Positions 1 through 8,480 of a stretch of DNA of 13,743 bases are shown one piece after another. Made by a program: the position numbers and the translations under genes. The notes under the pieces are model-generated. The model was not told the DNA's origin. It saw nothing but the letters and a program-made list of their open reading frames with translations, and ran no database searches. The stretch is from contig JANQGB010000455.1 of assembly GCA_028277545.1 (NCBI GenBank), forward strand, positions 1-13,743, read 5' to 3'. The stretch's first letter is position 1. Every line of letters starts with the position of its first letter. Source of the stretch: Phycisphaerae bacterium (GTDB lineage Bacteria > Planctomycetota > Phycisphaerae > UBA1845).

Positions 1-2
1 TC

Positions 3-1094
3 GTCCGCGAGACGAAGTGCTGTGCGGACTGCGGCGCCCGGGTCACGGCAGCGATGCCGCCCATGCCGACCGATCGGTCGATGATCACGAGCCGCTTCCT
101 GGCGTGGCTCGTGGTGCAGAAGTTCGTGCTGCTGGTGCCGCTGGACCGGATCCGGCGCACGTTGGCGTCGCAGGGCGTCGAGCTGCCCATGAGCACGCTG
201 GTGCACTGGATCGCGTTGGCGGACCGGCTGGCCGCTTCGGTCGATGGCGAGCACTGGAAGCAGCTGAAGGCGGGCAGCTGGATGCAGCTTGATGGCACCG
301 GCCTGAACGTCCTCGTCCCCGGCCTCGAGCGCGCCTGGCTCGGCAACCTCGACGTGTTCGCCCGCGACGAGCTCACCGTCTTCCAGTTCGATCTGACGAA
401 GCACGGCGATTCGTTGGCCGCGAAGCTCGAGGGCTTCGAGGGCACGTTGCTGTGCGACGCCGAGAGCCGGCACAACGCGCTGTTCGAGGAGGGGCGCATC
501 CGCGCCCACTGCAACGCGCACGCGCGTCGCCGGTTCCGTGATGCGGAGACGGTTCAGCCGCTGCTGGCCCGCCAAGGTGGTCAGTTCATCACCGCAATGT
601 ACGCGGCCGAGTCGCGGGCCCGCGAACGAGACCTTCGCGAGGACGACCTGCTGGCCTATCGCCGGCAGCACATCCGGCCGATCGTGACGGAATTTCGTCA
701 GTGGCTCGAGCGCCACCGAGAGTCGCTGCCGAGCGATGCCTTCGGCCAGGCTGTCCGCTACTACCTGAATCACTTCGACGGGCTGACCCGGTTCGTCGAC
801 GACGCCGACCTGCCCCTGGACAACAACGTCTGTGAGCGGCGCTTCCAAAGCCACGCCAAGTTGCGCGTCAACGCCTTGTTCGCCGGGAGTCCCGAGGGCG
901 CCCACCGCTGGGCCACCCTGGCCGGCGTCGTCACCACTGCGACCCAGCACGGGCTGGACGTCCAAGCCTACCTGACCTGGCTCTTCGACCGCCGTGGCAC
1001 CCATCGGCGTGCCTTCGGCCTTCGCGCCAGCGCGCTCACGCCTGCCGCCTACAAGGCCCTGCAGGAGCGCGAGCGTCAGGTTGTCGCCGCCTGA
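3..1094 (+). CDS. tnpC: IS66-family transposase (TnpC), 5' end outside the window
   Basis: DDE transposase of the IS66 family, C-terminal part. The frame is open to the left edge, and the codons before the first Met (base 54) read VRETKCCADCGARVTA, the CxxC zinc-binding motif that precedes the catalytic domain in this family. The gene therefore starts outside the window and base 54 is not its start. Counting from the Met at 54, the catalytic residues are D80 (QLDGTGLN), D135 (LLCDAES) and E261 (LDNNVCERRF). The DNN..ERR..K signature and the C-terminal WATL..V.TA...G....AYL segment are typical. Full-length TnpC is about 500 residues; about 363 are present here. The usual partners TnpA and TnpB are not in the window. 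GC is much higher than in the operon that follows. No terminal inverted repeat was recognised after the stop. Confidence 0.93.
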   Translation, partial: VRETKCCADCGARVTAAMPPMPTDRSMITSRFLAWLVVQKFVLLVPLDRIRRTLASQGVELPMSTLVHWIALADRLAASVDGEHWKQLKAGSWMQLDGTGLNVLVPGLERAWLGNLDVFARDELTVFQFDLTKHGDSLAAKLEGFEGTLLCDAESRHNALFEEGRIRAHCNAHARRRFRDAETVQPLLARQGGQFITAMYAAESRARERDLREDDLLAYRRQHIRPIVTEFRQWLERHRESLPSDAFGQAVRYYLNHFDGLTRFVDDADLPLDNNVCERRFQSHAKLRVNALFAGSPEGAHRWATLAGVVTTATQHGLDVQAYLTWLFDRRGTHRRAFGLRASALTPAAYKALQERERQVVAA

Positions 1095-1363
1095 TCCCAT
1101 GCACCCACGTCACGCGGCGCCCGCAGCGGCGCCTCCGTGCTTGGCTGACGGGTCACACCGCTGAAGCCTGGGCCATCAATCGGGCAGTGCGCGCTGTTGG
1201 ACGGCGCTGCGCTCGACGCTGTACCGCTACCTGCAGCTCTGACACACCTGCCGGTTCGAGCAGCGGGTCCTCAAGCAGACCCGAGGGGGCAGTTGGTGGT
1301 TCTCCGTCCTGTTTTCGAACCTGCAGATGATGCAACACTCACAGGAGGGCACGCCCGAACCCA
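1095..1363. other. GC-rich intergenic debris between the transposase and operon 1
   Basis: No convincing gene is seen. A short hairpin (GGCGCC, 6-base loop, GGCGCC; 1116-1133) lies 22 bases past the transposase stop, but it has no T-tract. The plus frame from about 1240 to 1370 reads RVLKQTRGGSWWFSVLFSNL and looks like a scrap of a former protein, but I cannot name it. The GC-rich character ends at about 1340-1370, close to the end of the low-GC operon. Confidence 0.5.
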
Positions 1364-2113
1364 TTAAGGTCCGATGGTTATGCCAAGAACGGTTGTGGAC
1401 GCCGGGTCAAGGGCAGGAACTGGTTGTCGTTCCTTCATCATCAAGGATCGTGTTGCGAACCTCGTATCCTCTCGAACCCCCCAAACAAGCCCATCGCCCT
1501 CAAGGAATCGCTCGGACGAGATTGATGCGCCCAGCACTGCAGCCATCTTGTCAAGAGCTCTATCCTTTGCAGTTCCGTCGACATTTGCCTTCCAGACGAT
1601 TTTCCACCGAACGTCGGCCTCCAGCGTGCTGTACACAAATGTCACCGCGTCACCCTTCTCTGCATGAAAGCGCCGTGCGCTGACGCAGCTAGGTTCTGGA
1701 AGGCCCTGCTCAATCGCTCCAAAAACGGCCTGAGTCGGGACTTCACTCACCTGAACGTTCGTAAGTGAGACGGAAAGCGCCTTCACCACGTTGGCTCCGA
1801 CGATGGCATCGACAGCATCCAACACCTTTGCTCCAGCGTTGAACCTTCCTTTCAGCTTGCGCTTTAGCCTTGAATCCGGTGCTGATGATGTGATTGCTGC
1901 TTCTCCACCCACCATCTTTGTTCGAGTACAGATTACGCGTAGCTGAACGCCACGACCGCTCCTCGTCACCACAGCGAGCGTGCCTGCAGGCACCAGCCGT
2001 GAAGCGGGGATCAACGGTGTATAGCCATAATCTCGAATTCGCTTCTCAAGTGCGCCTGCGCCTGCTTCACCCATAAGAGCCCACACCATCAACGTCAGCA
2101 TCAACAAGCTCAC
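1364..2113 (-). CDS. Exported protein with gasdermin-like sequence pattern; candidate pore-forming effector
   Basis: Last gene of operon 1, 249 residues from a GTG at 2113 that has GGAG six bases upstream. A GTG at 2170, six bases after the caspase stop, would add 19 residues including Arg residues. The N-terminus is hydrophobic (LLMLTLMVWALM, then GEAGAGA), as in a signal peptide, although the GTG-2113 form lacks a positive n-region. The mature protein begins LEKRIRDYGYTPLIPASRL..PAGTL, resembling the L.. .GY....P...(I/L).P..L opening of bacterial gasdermins. Next come a basic stretch (82-95), a predicted strand SVSLTNVQVSEV (114-125), a helix, a Cys at 143, a second strand region FVYSTLEADVRWKIVW (159-174), a helix, and GLVWGVRE (208-215). 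This order matches the two membrane-inserting hairpin regions of gasdermins. A 34-residue tail with basic sites (R222, K228, R229) follows. The position directly after a caspase gene fits bacterial gasdermin loci. The assignment is by eye; an unrelated secreted family is possible. Confidence 0.4.
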   Translation of the reverse strand: MSLLMLTLMVWALMGEAGAGALEKRIRDYGYTPLIPASRLVPAGTLAVVTRSGRGVQLRVICTRTKMVGGEAAITSSAPDSRLKRKLKGRFNAGAKVLDAVDAIVGANVVKALSVSLTNVQVSEVPTQAVFGAIEQGLPEPSCVSARRFHAEKGDAVTFVYSTLEADVRWKIVWKANVDGTAKDRALDKMAAVLGASISSERFLEGDGLVWGVREDTRFATRSLMMKERQPVPALDPASTTVLGITIGP

Positions 2114-2176
2114 TTCTCTCTCCAAGCACCTACGGAAGCAGATTGATCCATTGGTATTGGTACCAGCCACGGTCCT

Positions 2177-3517
2177 TCAAAGGGAACAGAACTGCGGCTG
2201 GACCGCGAACGACAAGAGCGCGCCTACAGTGCCTGCCGCCGCAAGCCCGTAGCCTGCTCCTTGGACGGGAAAAACAACATTATTTCGGTATCGTTGATAC
2301 TCTATCGTGGTCAAGTCACCGTTCTCTAGGTCCACCGCAGCGCTCTGATTGAGAACAAATCCAGCACCAGCAAGTCCCAGGCCAACCGCACTAGCGGAAA
2401 GTGAAGAGACTTGAGCAAAGCGGCGCTTTCCTCTGAGCTTCTTAAGGCAAGACCCCCGTGACATGCTTTCCTTTTCTTTGGTCGCGTCAATCCTGATCGT
2501 GTCAACTTCACTGTCAGAAAGAAGCTTGATTATACGACGCTTCTCGACGTACTCATCCCACCCCACAAGGTTGGCCGTACATCGATTGAGCGCCTTATCG
2601 AAAGGAGTGAATTTGTCTATATTCTCACAGCCATCTTCAGCTTGCCCATTTGCGATGTTTCTTCTGCCTGTTGCCTCTTCAGGGCGAGTCGTCAAATCAG
2701 GGTCAGGTGGTTCAGCAAATTCAAGCAGGTCGGGTCTAGGTGGGCAACTCGCAGTGCAATATCGATTTTCAAATCCGATGTCGTGGTAGATAAATGGCCG
2801 CTGTCTCGTTCGCCTAACCAGATCATCTCGGACGAGACGAAAGACATCAACGATATCGAGTCGCCTTACACTGAGCCACTTCTCCAAGACTTTGGCGTAG
2901 ACCCCGTCATCGTTTGCAACCTCGCCATGCTTGGTCGAGTACGCCACAAGGAAACCGTCAGGGCTGGTCTTCATCGGCGCCAAGCCTCGACTTCCAATGA
3001 ACGTTCTAGTCTTGCCATCATCTAGCTTAGCGAATGGGTTCTCCCGACACGCGTCCATCACCACGATGTTCACGAATCGCCTCCGATCCATCGCATAGAC
3101 AACGTCCATTAGCGGCAGAAGCTTCTGTTTGGCGGTTTCGGATGTTTCATCCTGGCTAAAGCTTGTATCGGTAGGAACTAGATAGTTTGTTTCTTCCAAT
3201 TGCAGTCCGTGGCCCGCGTAGTAAAAGAAACCATGAGCTCCTCTTTTTTGCAGTTCAAGCTGAAAGTCAGCAATCGCATCTTTCATCTCATGCAAAGTGA
3301 GATTGCTCAATTGAACGACATCGAAGTCGAGCTTTGTCTCAAGTACCCGTGCAATTCGAGCAGCGTCTGGCTGAACGGCTGGAAGTGGCTGTACTTCTTC
3401 ATAGACGCTATTTCCGATCACAAGCGCCATGTCCTTACGATTCTGTGCTTCGGCTGATCTACACCAAAGTAGCCCAGCCAAGACGACCCAGGAGCAAACA
3501 AGACGATGCAAGAACAT
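2177..3517 (-). CDS. Exported caspase-like peptidase (C14 family) with two C-terminal membrane helices
   Basis: Third gene of operon 1, 446 residues. The ATG at 3517 is chosen because MFLHRLVCSWVVLAGLLWC then SAEA|Q is a good signal peptide and GGGGG lies just upstream. A TTG at 3529 would add four residues. The caspase (peptidase C14) domain spans about residues 30-240: MALVIGNSVY opens it, His103 sits in YYAGHG, Cys157 in VVMDACREN, and the domain closes near Cys-rich residues around 240. A D/E/R-rich linker follows (about 245-365), then two Gly/Ala-rich membrane helices (about 371-389 and 419-438) separated by a short polar loop. With the signal peptide this places the protease outside the cytoplasm, anchored in the inner membrane. 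It starts 15 bases after the stop of the upstream lipoprotein gene, so it is co-transcribed. Caspase-family enzymes in bacteria often activate effectors by cleavage; here the adjacent exported protein is the natural candidate substrate (inference). Confidence 0.9.
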   Translation of the reverse strand: MFLHRLVCSWVVLAGLLWCRSAEAQNRKDMALVIGNSVYEEVQPLPAVQPDAARIARVLETKLDFDVVQLSNLTLHEMKDAIADFQLELQKRGAHGFFYYAGHGLQLEETNYLVPTDTSFSQDETSETAKQKLLPLMDVVYAMDRRRFVNIVVMDACRENPFAKLDDGKTRTFIGSRGLAPMKTSPDGFLVAYSTKHGEVANDDGVYAKVLEKWLSVRRLDIVDVFRLVRDDLVRRTRQRPFIYHDIGFENRYCTASCPPRPDLLEFAEPPDPDLTTRPEEATGRRNIANGQAEDGCENIDKFTPFDKALNRCTANLVGWDEYVEKRRIIKLLSDSEVDTIRIDATKEKESMSRGSCLKKLRGKRRFAQVSSLSASAVGLGLAGAGFVLNQSAAVDLENGDLTTIEYQRYRNNVVFPVQGAGYGLAAAGTVGALLSFAVQPQFCSL

Positions 3518-3532
3518 ACAAACCCCCAAGAT

Positions 3533-5284
3533 CTACTTATCTGCGGGTGCAAGCAGCACCCAACTGACATGGTCTGGCCCTGTTTCATCGCGGGCAGACA
3601 CGGCAACAACCAGTCGATCGTCATCAACGTGGATCGCGACTCCCGAGGGAACCGCGCTCGATCCAGGTGGACTCGTATACTCAAGATTCTGGTAGACCCA
3701 CGCACCAGGGGTCCCATGCTGAAGCCACACTTCGCGGTTCCCATCTGATCGCTCGATGATTCCCACGACGTAGCGTGGGCTAGTCGCCACAGCGGCACCC
3801 AGGCGAGAAACATCAGCATGAAGAATTCGTTCGCGAGCAACATCTGAGGACGGCAATAGCTCTACGTCAGTGCCATCTGCAAAAACTAGTCGACCGTCAC
3901 TGCCACTGATCGTGATCCGATCACCCGATTCTTGGTCGCCATAGGTTGTTGCTGCTGAATACAAGCCAGTGCCCGTTCCAATGAGGTTCGATGCGTTCGA
4001 GAACGTCCGGTCGCGACATACCTTGGTATCGCAAACTTCAAATGTGGCGGTAGATTGCGTACCAACCGCGACTGGGTACCCCCTTATGAAGCACATTGAG
4101 GCGCCAGAAACGCTGTTGTCGAGCCCGAACGTCTCCACAGAGTCGGTGACCGAGGGAACATAGGCAATAGCAGCCCCCCCAAAAGAACAATTCAGCAAAA
4201 AGAGTCCACCCAAAGGGTCAGCCGCTATATCGATGTTGACGCTGCCGAATGCGTAGTTGTCGAATACAGCGGTAGCTTGACGGTCAAGCCCTGGTTGACC
4301 TTGACCGTCCAGAGCGATGTACGAAACATAGAGGCTTCCGCTGAATACATCATCAGAGTAGTCTGCAACTGCAATGAGTGACTCGCCAGGGAGCTGTTCT
4401 ACGTCAATGTAGTCTCCCTCAGAGAAGATGGATGGCCCATTGAAGTCGAAGACAAGGTCAGCCAAAGGTTCAGCGGGTCCTCGGCCACTGGCGGGAATTG
4501 GAATTCCCACAGAAACGAAGTCACTGGTGACACCCAAGTTTGCAGAAGCTGCAGATACAAATAATATGATGTTCTGTCCGAGGCGACCAAGCTCCGGCGA
4601 TCGTGGTTCAGTCCAGGTGAATCCTCCATTTCCAAAGAAGGCAGTATCGGGTCGACTGTTACAATCCTGATCAATGCCATCCCCAACACGTTCGACGGCT
4701 CCTGGCCATGTTTCGGGGTCCATATCGTCACAATCGCCCACAGCAGGTTGGTCAAGTCCAGCAGCGGGATTCTCTGCCACCCAATTTGGTAACTCGGCCT
4801 CGTAACCCCATACATCGACAAAAGTCAGAAACGCCTCTTGCCAATGAGCATCAATGAACCCGTCTCGGTCTGCATCGAAATCGTTATCACGGCCGCAATC
4901 CGAGTCGACTCCATCATAGGGAGTGTCTTCCGATGGAAACCCAGGGGGCTCGTTGGGGTGAATCCTCGCAGGATCGACCACAATCCCCGACTCGTCAACT
5001 AGTCTCGGGTTGACCACATCCAAGCAGTCACCAAAGGCATTGTCTGGGAGAGCAAAAGGGCTATCGCTACCCCATTTCTCGTTGAATGGGCCTTGGGCTT
5101 CTGGGGGCATGAACCCGTCGCCATCCATGTCGAACTCGTTAACCAGGCTACCTGGGCCCTCGGTTGGAAGGTCAGGACCGTCAGGACCGTCAGCGGATTC
5201 CGTCGGTTGCAGGCTGCGAGACAGATCACGAGCACAGGCCACAGTCAGAACGAGAACCAACAACGGAAGATGGAAATTGTCCAC
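3533..5284 (-). CDS. Putative lipoprotein with two MopE-like metal-binding modules and a large C-terminal domain
   Basis: Second gene of operon 1, 583 residues from a GTG at 5284 with GGTGG nearby; a TTG at 5296 is the alternative. The N-terminus (DNFHLPLLVLVLTVAC) ends at Cys17, a probable lipidation site, though the Thr at -3 is not canonical. Two related modules follow, each a calcium-type loop then a MopE-style signature. Module 1 has DMDGDGF (52-58) and GDC..VNP...DGVDSDC (85-130). Module 2 has DADRDGFID (137-145) and GDCDDMDPE..PGA.E...DGIDQDC (183-208). MopE-like motifs are common in surface proteins of Myxococcota and bind metal in MopE. The remaining 370 residues have repeated strand-like stretches suggesting a beta-propeller or beta-sandwich; I recognise no named family there. 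It lies between the VWA gene (gap 18 bases) and the caspase gene, so it probably forms part of the same envelope assembly. Confidence 0.82.
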   Translation of the reverse strand: MDNFHLPLLVLVLTVACARDLSRSLQPTESADGPDGPDLPTEGPGSLVNEFDMDGDGFMPPEAQGPFNEKWGSDSPFALPDNAFGDCLDVVNPRLVDESGIVVDPARIHPNEPPGFPSEDTPYDGVDSDCGRDNDFDADRDGFIDAHWQEAFLTFVDVWGYEAELPNWVAENPAAGLDQPAVGDCDDMDPETWPGAVERVGDGIDQDCNSRPDTAFFGNGGFTWTEPRSPELGRLGQNIILFVSAASANLGVTSDFVSVGIPIPASGRGPAEPLADLVFDFNGPSIFSEGDYIDVEQLPGESLIAVADYSDDVFSGSLYVSYIALDGQGQPGLDRQATAVFDNYAFGSVNIDIAADPLGGLFLLNCSFGGAAIAYVPSVTDSVETFGLDNSVSGASMCFIRGYPVAVGTQSTATFEVCDTKVCRDRTFSNASNLIGTGTGLYSAATTYGDQESGDRITISGSDGRLVFADGTDVELLPSSDVARERILHADVSRLGAAVATSPRYVVGIIERSDGNREVWLQHGTPGAWVYQNLEYTSPPGSSAVPSGVAIHVDDDRLVVAVSARDETGPDHVSWVLLAPADK

Positions 5285-5302
5285 TTTACCACCCAAGATT
5301 GG

Positions 5303-8263
5303 TCAGCGACGCTGACGGTACACGACGAAGAGGATTCCCAGAACAAGCTCGATGCTTGGCCACGAGGAGCCCGAATGACCGCAGTTGCAGCCGTCATCAG
5401 GCTCTTCCGTCGGGTCTGGTTCGAGTGAGGGCTCTGAAGAACAGTCAACCTTGTAGACCCCATCATCGAGGTAGTCCGGAAGACCATCGCCATCGCTGTC
5501 GTCGTCTAGAGGTGTTCCATTGCCGTTGGCATCCTCATCAATGGTTGGGGTGCCATCATCCTCATCGTCGTCGTCGAGGTAGTTCGGTATCCCGTCACAA
5601 TCGGTGTCATCATTGGTCGGATCACCGTCTCCGTTCACATCTTCAACGCTTGTTGGGACACCATCGCCGTCATTGGGGCCGGCCAAAGGTACCACGACAG
5701 TGCGCTTAGTATCGAGCGGGAGTGGTGGCTGTCCGTCAAAGTCTGTTGTGTCAGAACCGATGAGTGTGTTCGCTTCGGAAGGGAGAAACGTTGGAACGAA
5801 ATGAACGTCCCCGAAGGGCGGTTCGGATCCTTCGAACTCGACATCGGCCAGGTAGGTGCCATCAAATTGATCGATGAAGAGGATAGGATCCTGACTTGGT
5901 AGAACAAGCCAAAAATAGCCTTGGTATCCAGGTCCAAGTCGTCGTCCATCTTCGGATCTAGGAGTGAGGATGTAGGACGCAGTGCCTCTTGCGGCTTCGA
6001 CCAAGATGGTTGTGGTACGAAGGACAGGTACATCCCTAGCACTGAACGTCTGAATGTCATGGAACCCGAAGCGTCCGGTCTCTTGGGTTTGCCCATCAAT
6101 TAGAACGGAGAGTTGATAGTCGCCAGGCACCGGTGGCGTGAAAGTTGCTGTGAAAGTCCCGTCTCCGGCCATTGCGTCGTCACCCATTCCGTCATCTGCC
6201 ATCGTAATGGACACCCATTGGGTTGGAAGAGCGCCAGGCGACTGTTGGAGCAACTGGGCAATCATTGCTCCGCCGATAGACTGAGGGTCATTCGGATCAA
6301 GAACTGGGTTGATCCCAGAGTCTGCCAAAATCTCACCCCACGCGTTCGTTGGAACTCGCACTCGGAGGCTAATTCGATCGGTAGATACGTCTCCAAAAGA
6401 CTCGATAGGTCTACCAAAGACGGTCAGGCGCGTCTGGATGACCATCGGCGTTCCAACTGTGATGTCCTCTGTCATCACTTGAGTCTTGGACTTTACTGCC
6501 GTGTTGTCACTCATAATGATGACACTGAACGAGGTGAGATCATCAGTTTTCGGAGGAACAATGTAGTCCAGCGGCTCTTCTACTTTTCCTGCTCGTACGA
6601 AGAGTGGGAGGTCAGGGAGGATCCCGAAGGGTGCGGGATCGAAGGTCAATGGGACCGGCAATTCGGTGTCTAGCCGAATGAACTCGGCACCTTCGGCCTC
6701 AAGGCCGTAGAACCCGTCGTTATCCGAGAATTCCCGGTTATCCAAAAAGACCACAAGGTCATCACTGTTATCTAAAGCATCACGAAACGCTACGACGGAC
6801 AAACCTTTTGCGGTTCCCGGAACGTAGAACTCGTTAGGAGTTCCCGGAAAGGCCTCTTCTTCACCGACGACTTCATAACTTCCTCCACCGTACTCGAAGG
6901 ATTGGTCATCCTGAATGGAGCCACGAAGAACTCGAACTACGTGCCAAGTGGAGCCCTCCAGGGTTGTCTGAAGTGCTTGACCAAATGCCAGTTGTAGCTC
7001 ATCGCTTATGCTTTCCTGGGAAGGATCGGCATTCACATGGACATGTTTGCCCCCTGTAGCTCGTGATATTCGCCTGGTCTGATCACTGAGAAGGGGGTTG
7101 GTCCCCGTTGTGATGGTAAACACCACCACGTTTTCTTGGCCCACCACTGGTGTATATTCGTTGTCTGTAGGACGGCTTTCAGCATCGCTGAGCTGGAGCT
7201 TCGGTTGAGTGCCGTCAGTTCCTCTCAACCAACGAGGGCGATTCTGAGCCCCATCTGTGAAGAGGACAGCTACACGCCTTGCATCGTTTGATGCTGAGAT
7301 GTTGAGCCAATCTGGTCGCGCCGCAAGTTCGAACCCGTCTCCAAGGGATGTGAGGCCTGATGGCTGGTATGTCTGACCGAAGACGTTTCCAAATTGGGAA
7401 TCAAACTCGCCGAGAGGCGAAGATGAAACAGCATCTCCGTCGAAGAGCACAACACCAAACTCATCCACAACAGGAAATCCAAGGGACGACTCAACCGCTC
7501 GCAACCCCTGCCACATCTGGAGAAATAGGTCCCGGGATTGAACCAAGGCCTCCATTCGCGTGACAGGAAGGTCATTATCGTCCCGATACAGTTCTGCCCT
7601 CATCGAACAGGATTTGTCGAGAACCAGCGCTACTTGGGTGTCTCTTCGGCATGAAGAGAGGATTTCTCCAGATAGAGCCGGTGCGAGTTCGGGCCTTCCC
7701 GATAAATCCTTGAACTCTGAGATTAGAGCATTGCCAGGCTCACATGGAGTAAGATTGGAATCAGGCCGAGCTATCTCGTTACCGTCTTTGAATCGGTATG
7801 GAGTCAAACACACGCGTTCGAAGGCATTGTTTGCGCCGATGAGTTCAAAAGTCCAAGTTTCTGCATTGGGCCGGTTTGAGATGCATGCTCCGCTCTTGTT
7901 TGCGCTGGCGAAGTTGTCTAGGACGACAATAAGGGACCAGACAATCGGCTCACCAGGAGGAGGGCTGGGGAATGGTCGATTGAGAGCTACAAAGTAGAGC
8001 CCGCCATCAAGCTCTTCTCTTGGAGCGGTGGGGGTGAGCTTGGCCTCAGAGCCCAATGGCGATGTGACTATCAATGAGAGAGCATTGGTCGGAATTGGCG
8101 GAAGCCCATCATTTCGAAGCTCGATCTCAAGTTGAACCGATGCCAGATGGTTCTCGTTTTGCCTGGGTGGAATATCAAGAGTGAAGCTTGATCCCATTGA
8201 ACTTGCAAAAGACGAAGGCGCGAGAACTGCTAGCTGAAAGAGGAAAGAAGAGGCAGTAAACAT
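5303..8263 (-). CDS. Large surface protein: VWA domain, Asp-rich calcium-binding repeats, MYXO-CTERM-like tail
   Basis: First gene of operon 1, 986 residues. The ATG at 8263 is chosen because GGAGG lies five bases upstream and MFTASSFLFQLAVLAPSSFA is a signal peptide; the open frame runs on to 8563, but that part crosses transposase debris. A von Willebrand factor A domain starts near residue 208: the MIDAS motif DKSCS is at 216-220 and FTDGAQN at 335-341, completing the metal site expected of an adhesion domain. Around 640-740 a beta-rich segment holds DDGMGDDAMAGDGTFTATF, as seen in other bacterial VWA surface proteins. Residues 862-934 are thrombospondin type 3-like Asp repeats (DGDG.P...D..GDG.P). 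The C-terminus has GCNCG (Cys959, Cys961), a hydrophobic stretch (about 970-982) and RQRR, the layout of MYXO-CTERM sorting signals cut by myxosortase. It is therefore probably displayed on the outer surface. Confidence 0.88.
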   Translation of the reverse strand: MFTASSFLFQLAVLAPSSFASSMGSSFTLDIPPRQNENHLASVQLEIELRNDGLPPIPTNALSLIVTSPLGSEAKLTPTAPREELDGGLYFVALNRPFPSPPPGEPIVWSLIVVLDNFASANKSGACISNRPNAETWTFELIGANNAFERVCLTPYRFKDGNEIARPDSNLTPCEPGNALISEFKDLSGRPELAPALSGEILSSCRRDTQVALVLDKSCSMRAELYRDDNDLPVTRMEALVQSRDLFLQMWQGLRAVESSLGFPVVDEFGVVLFDGDAVSSSPLGEFDSQFGNVFGQTYQPSGLTSLGDGFELAARPDWLNISASNDARRVAVLFTDGAQNRPRWLRGTDGTQPKLQLSDAESRPTDNEYTPVVGQENVVVFTITTGTNPLLSDQTRRISRATGGKHVHVNADPSQESISDELQLAFGQALQTTLEGSTWHVVRVLRGSIQDDQSFEYGGGSYEVVGEEEAFPGTPNEFYVPGTAKGLSVVAFRDALDNSDDLVVFLDNREFSDNDGFYGLEAEGAEFIRLDTELPVPLTFDPAPFGILPDLPLFVRAGKVEEPLDYIVPPKTDDLTSFSVIIMSDNTAVKSKTQVMTEDITVGTPMVIQTRLTVFGRPIESFGDVSTDRISLRVRVPTNAWGEILADSGINPVLDPNDPQSIGGAMIAQLLQQSPGALPTQWVSITMADDGMGDDAMAGDGTFTATFTPPVPGDYQLSVLIDGQTQETGRFGFHDIQTFSARDVPVLRTTTILVEAARGTASYILTPRSEDGRRLGPGYQGYFWLVLPSQDPILFIDQFDGTYLADVEFEGSEPPFGDVHFVPTFLPSEANTLIGSDTTDFDGQPPLPLDTKRTVVVPLAGPNDGDGVPTSVEDVNGDGDPTNDDTDCDGIPNYLDDDDEDDGTPTIDEDANGNGTPLDDDSDGDGLPDYLDDGVYKVDCSSEPSLEPDPTEEPDDGCNCGHSGSSWPSIELVLGILFVVYRQRR

Positions 8264-8480
8264 CGGATCCTCCATCAAAGGCTTGAGGCACTCTACCTGA
8301 CCTGGAGTGGTTCGTTTCAACCTGAATGGCCAATCCATTGGATCTTCTGGATAATTGGACGACGATCGCTTCGTCTTTGCGGAAGCGTTTGGTGCGCGCT
8401 TGGCAAGCGCCGCAGGTGAAGCAGGTCCTGGTGTGAGCGACCACGGGCGTGGCCTTTGCGTTCTGCCACCTCGCCTCCAA
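8264..8480. other. Leader region of operon 1 running into transposase debris
   Basis: The promoter of operon 1 should lie here, read leftwards. On the minus strand TTGAAA (around 8320) could serve as a -35 box, but no good -10 follows at 17 bases, so no promoter is annotated. From about 8345 rightwards the sequence becomes GC-rich and belongs to the insertion-sequence remnant. The minus-strand open frame through here lacks the character of the gene that follows it and is not counted as coding. Confidence 0.4.

Noticed and set aside
5164..5804. Plus-strand open frames rich in His, Arg and Ser
   Set aside because: They are antisense to the Asp-rich calcium-binding repeats and C-terminus of the VWA protein.
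6113..6673. Plus-strand 186-codon open frame
   Set aside because: Antisense to the beta-rich middle of the VWA protein, with no recognisable motif.
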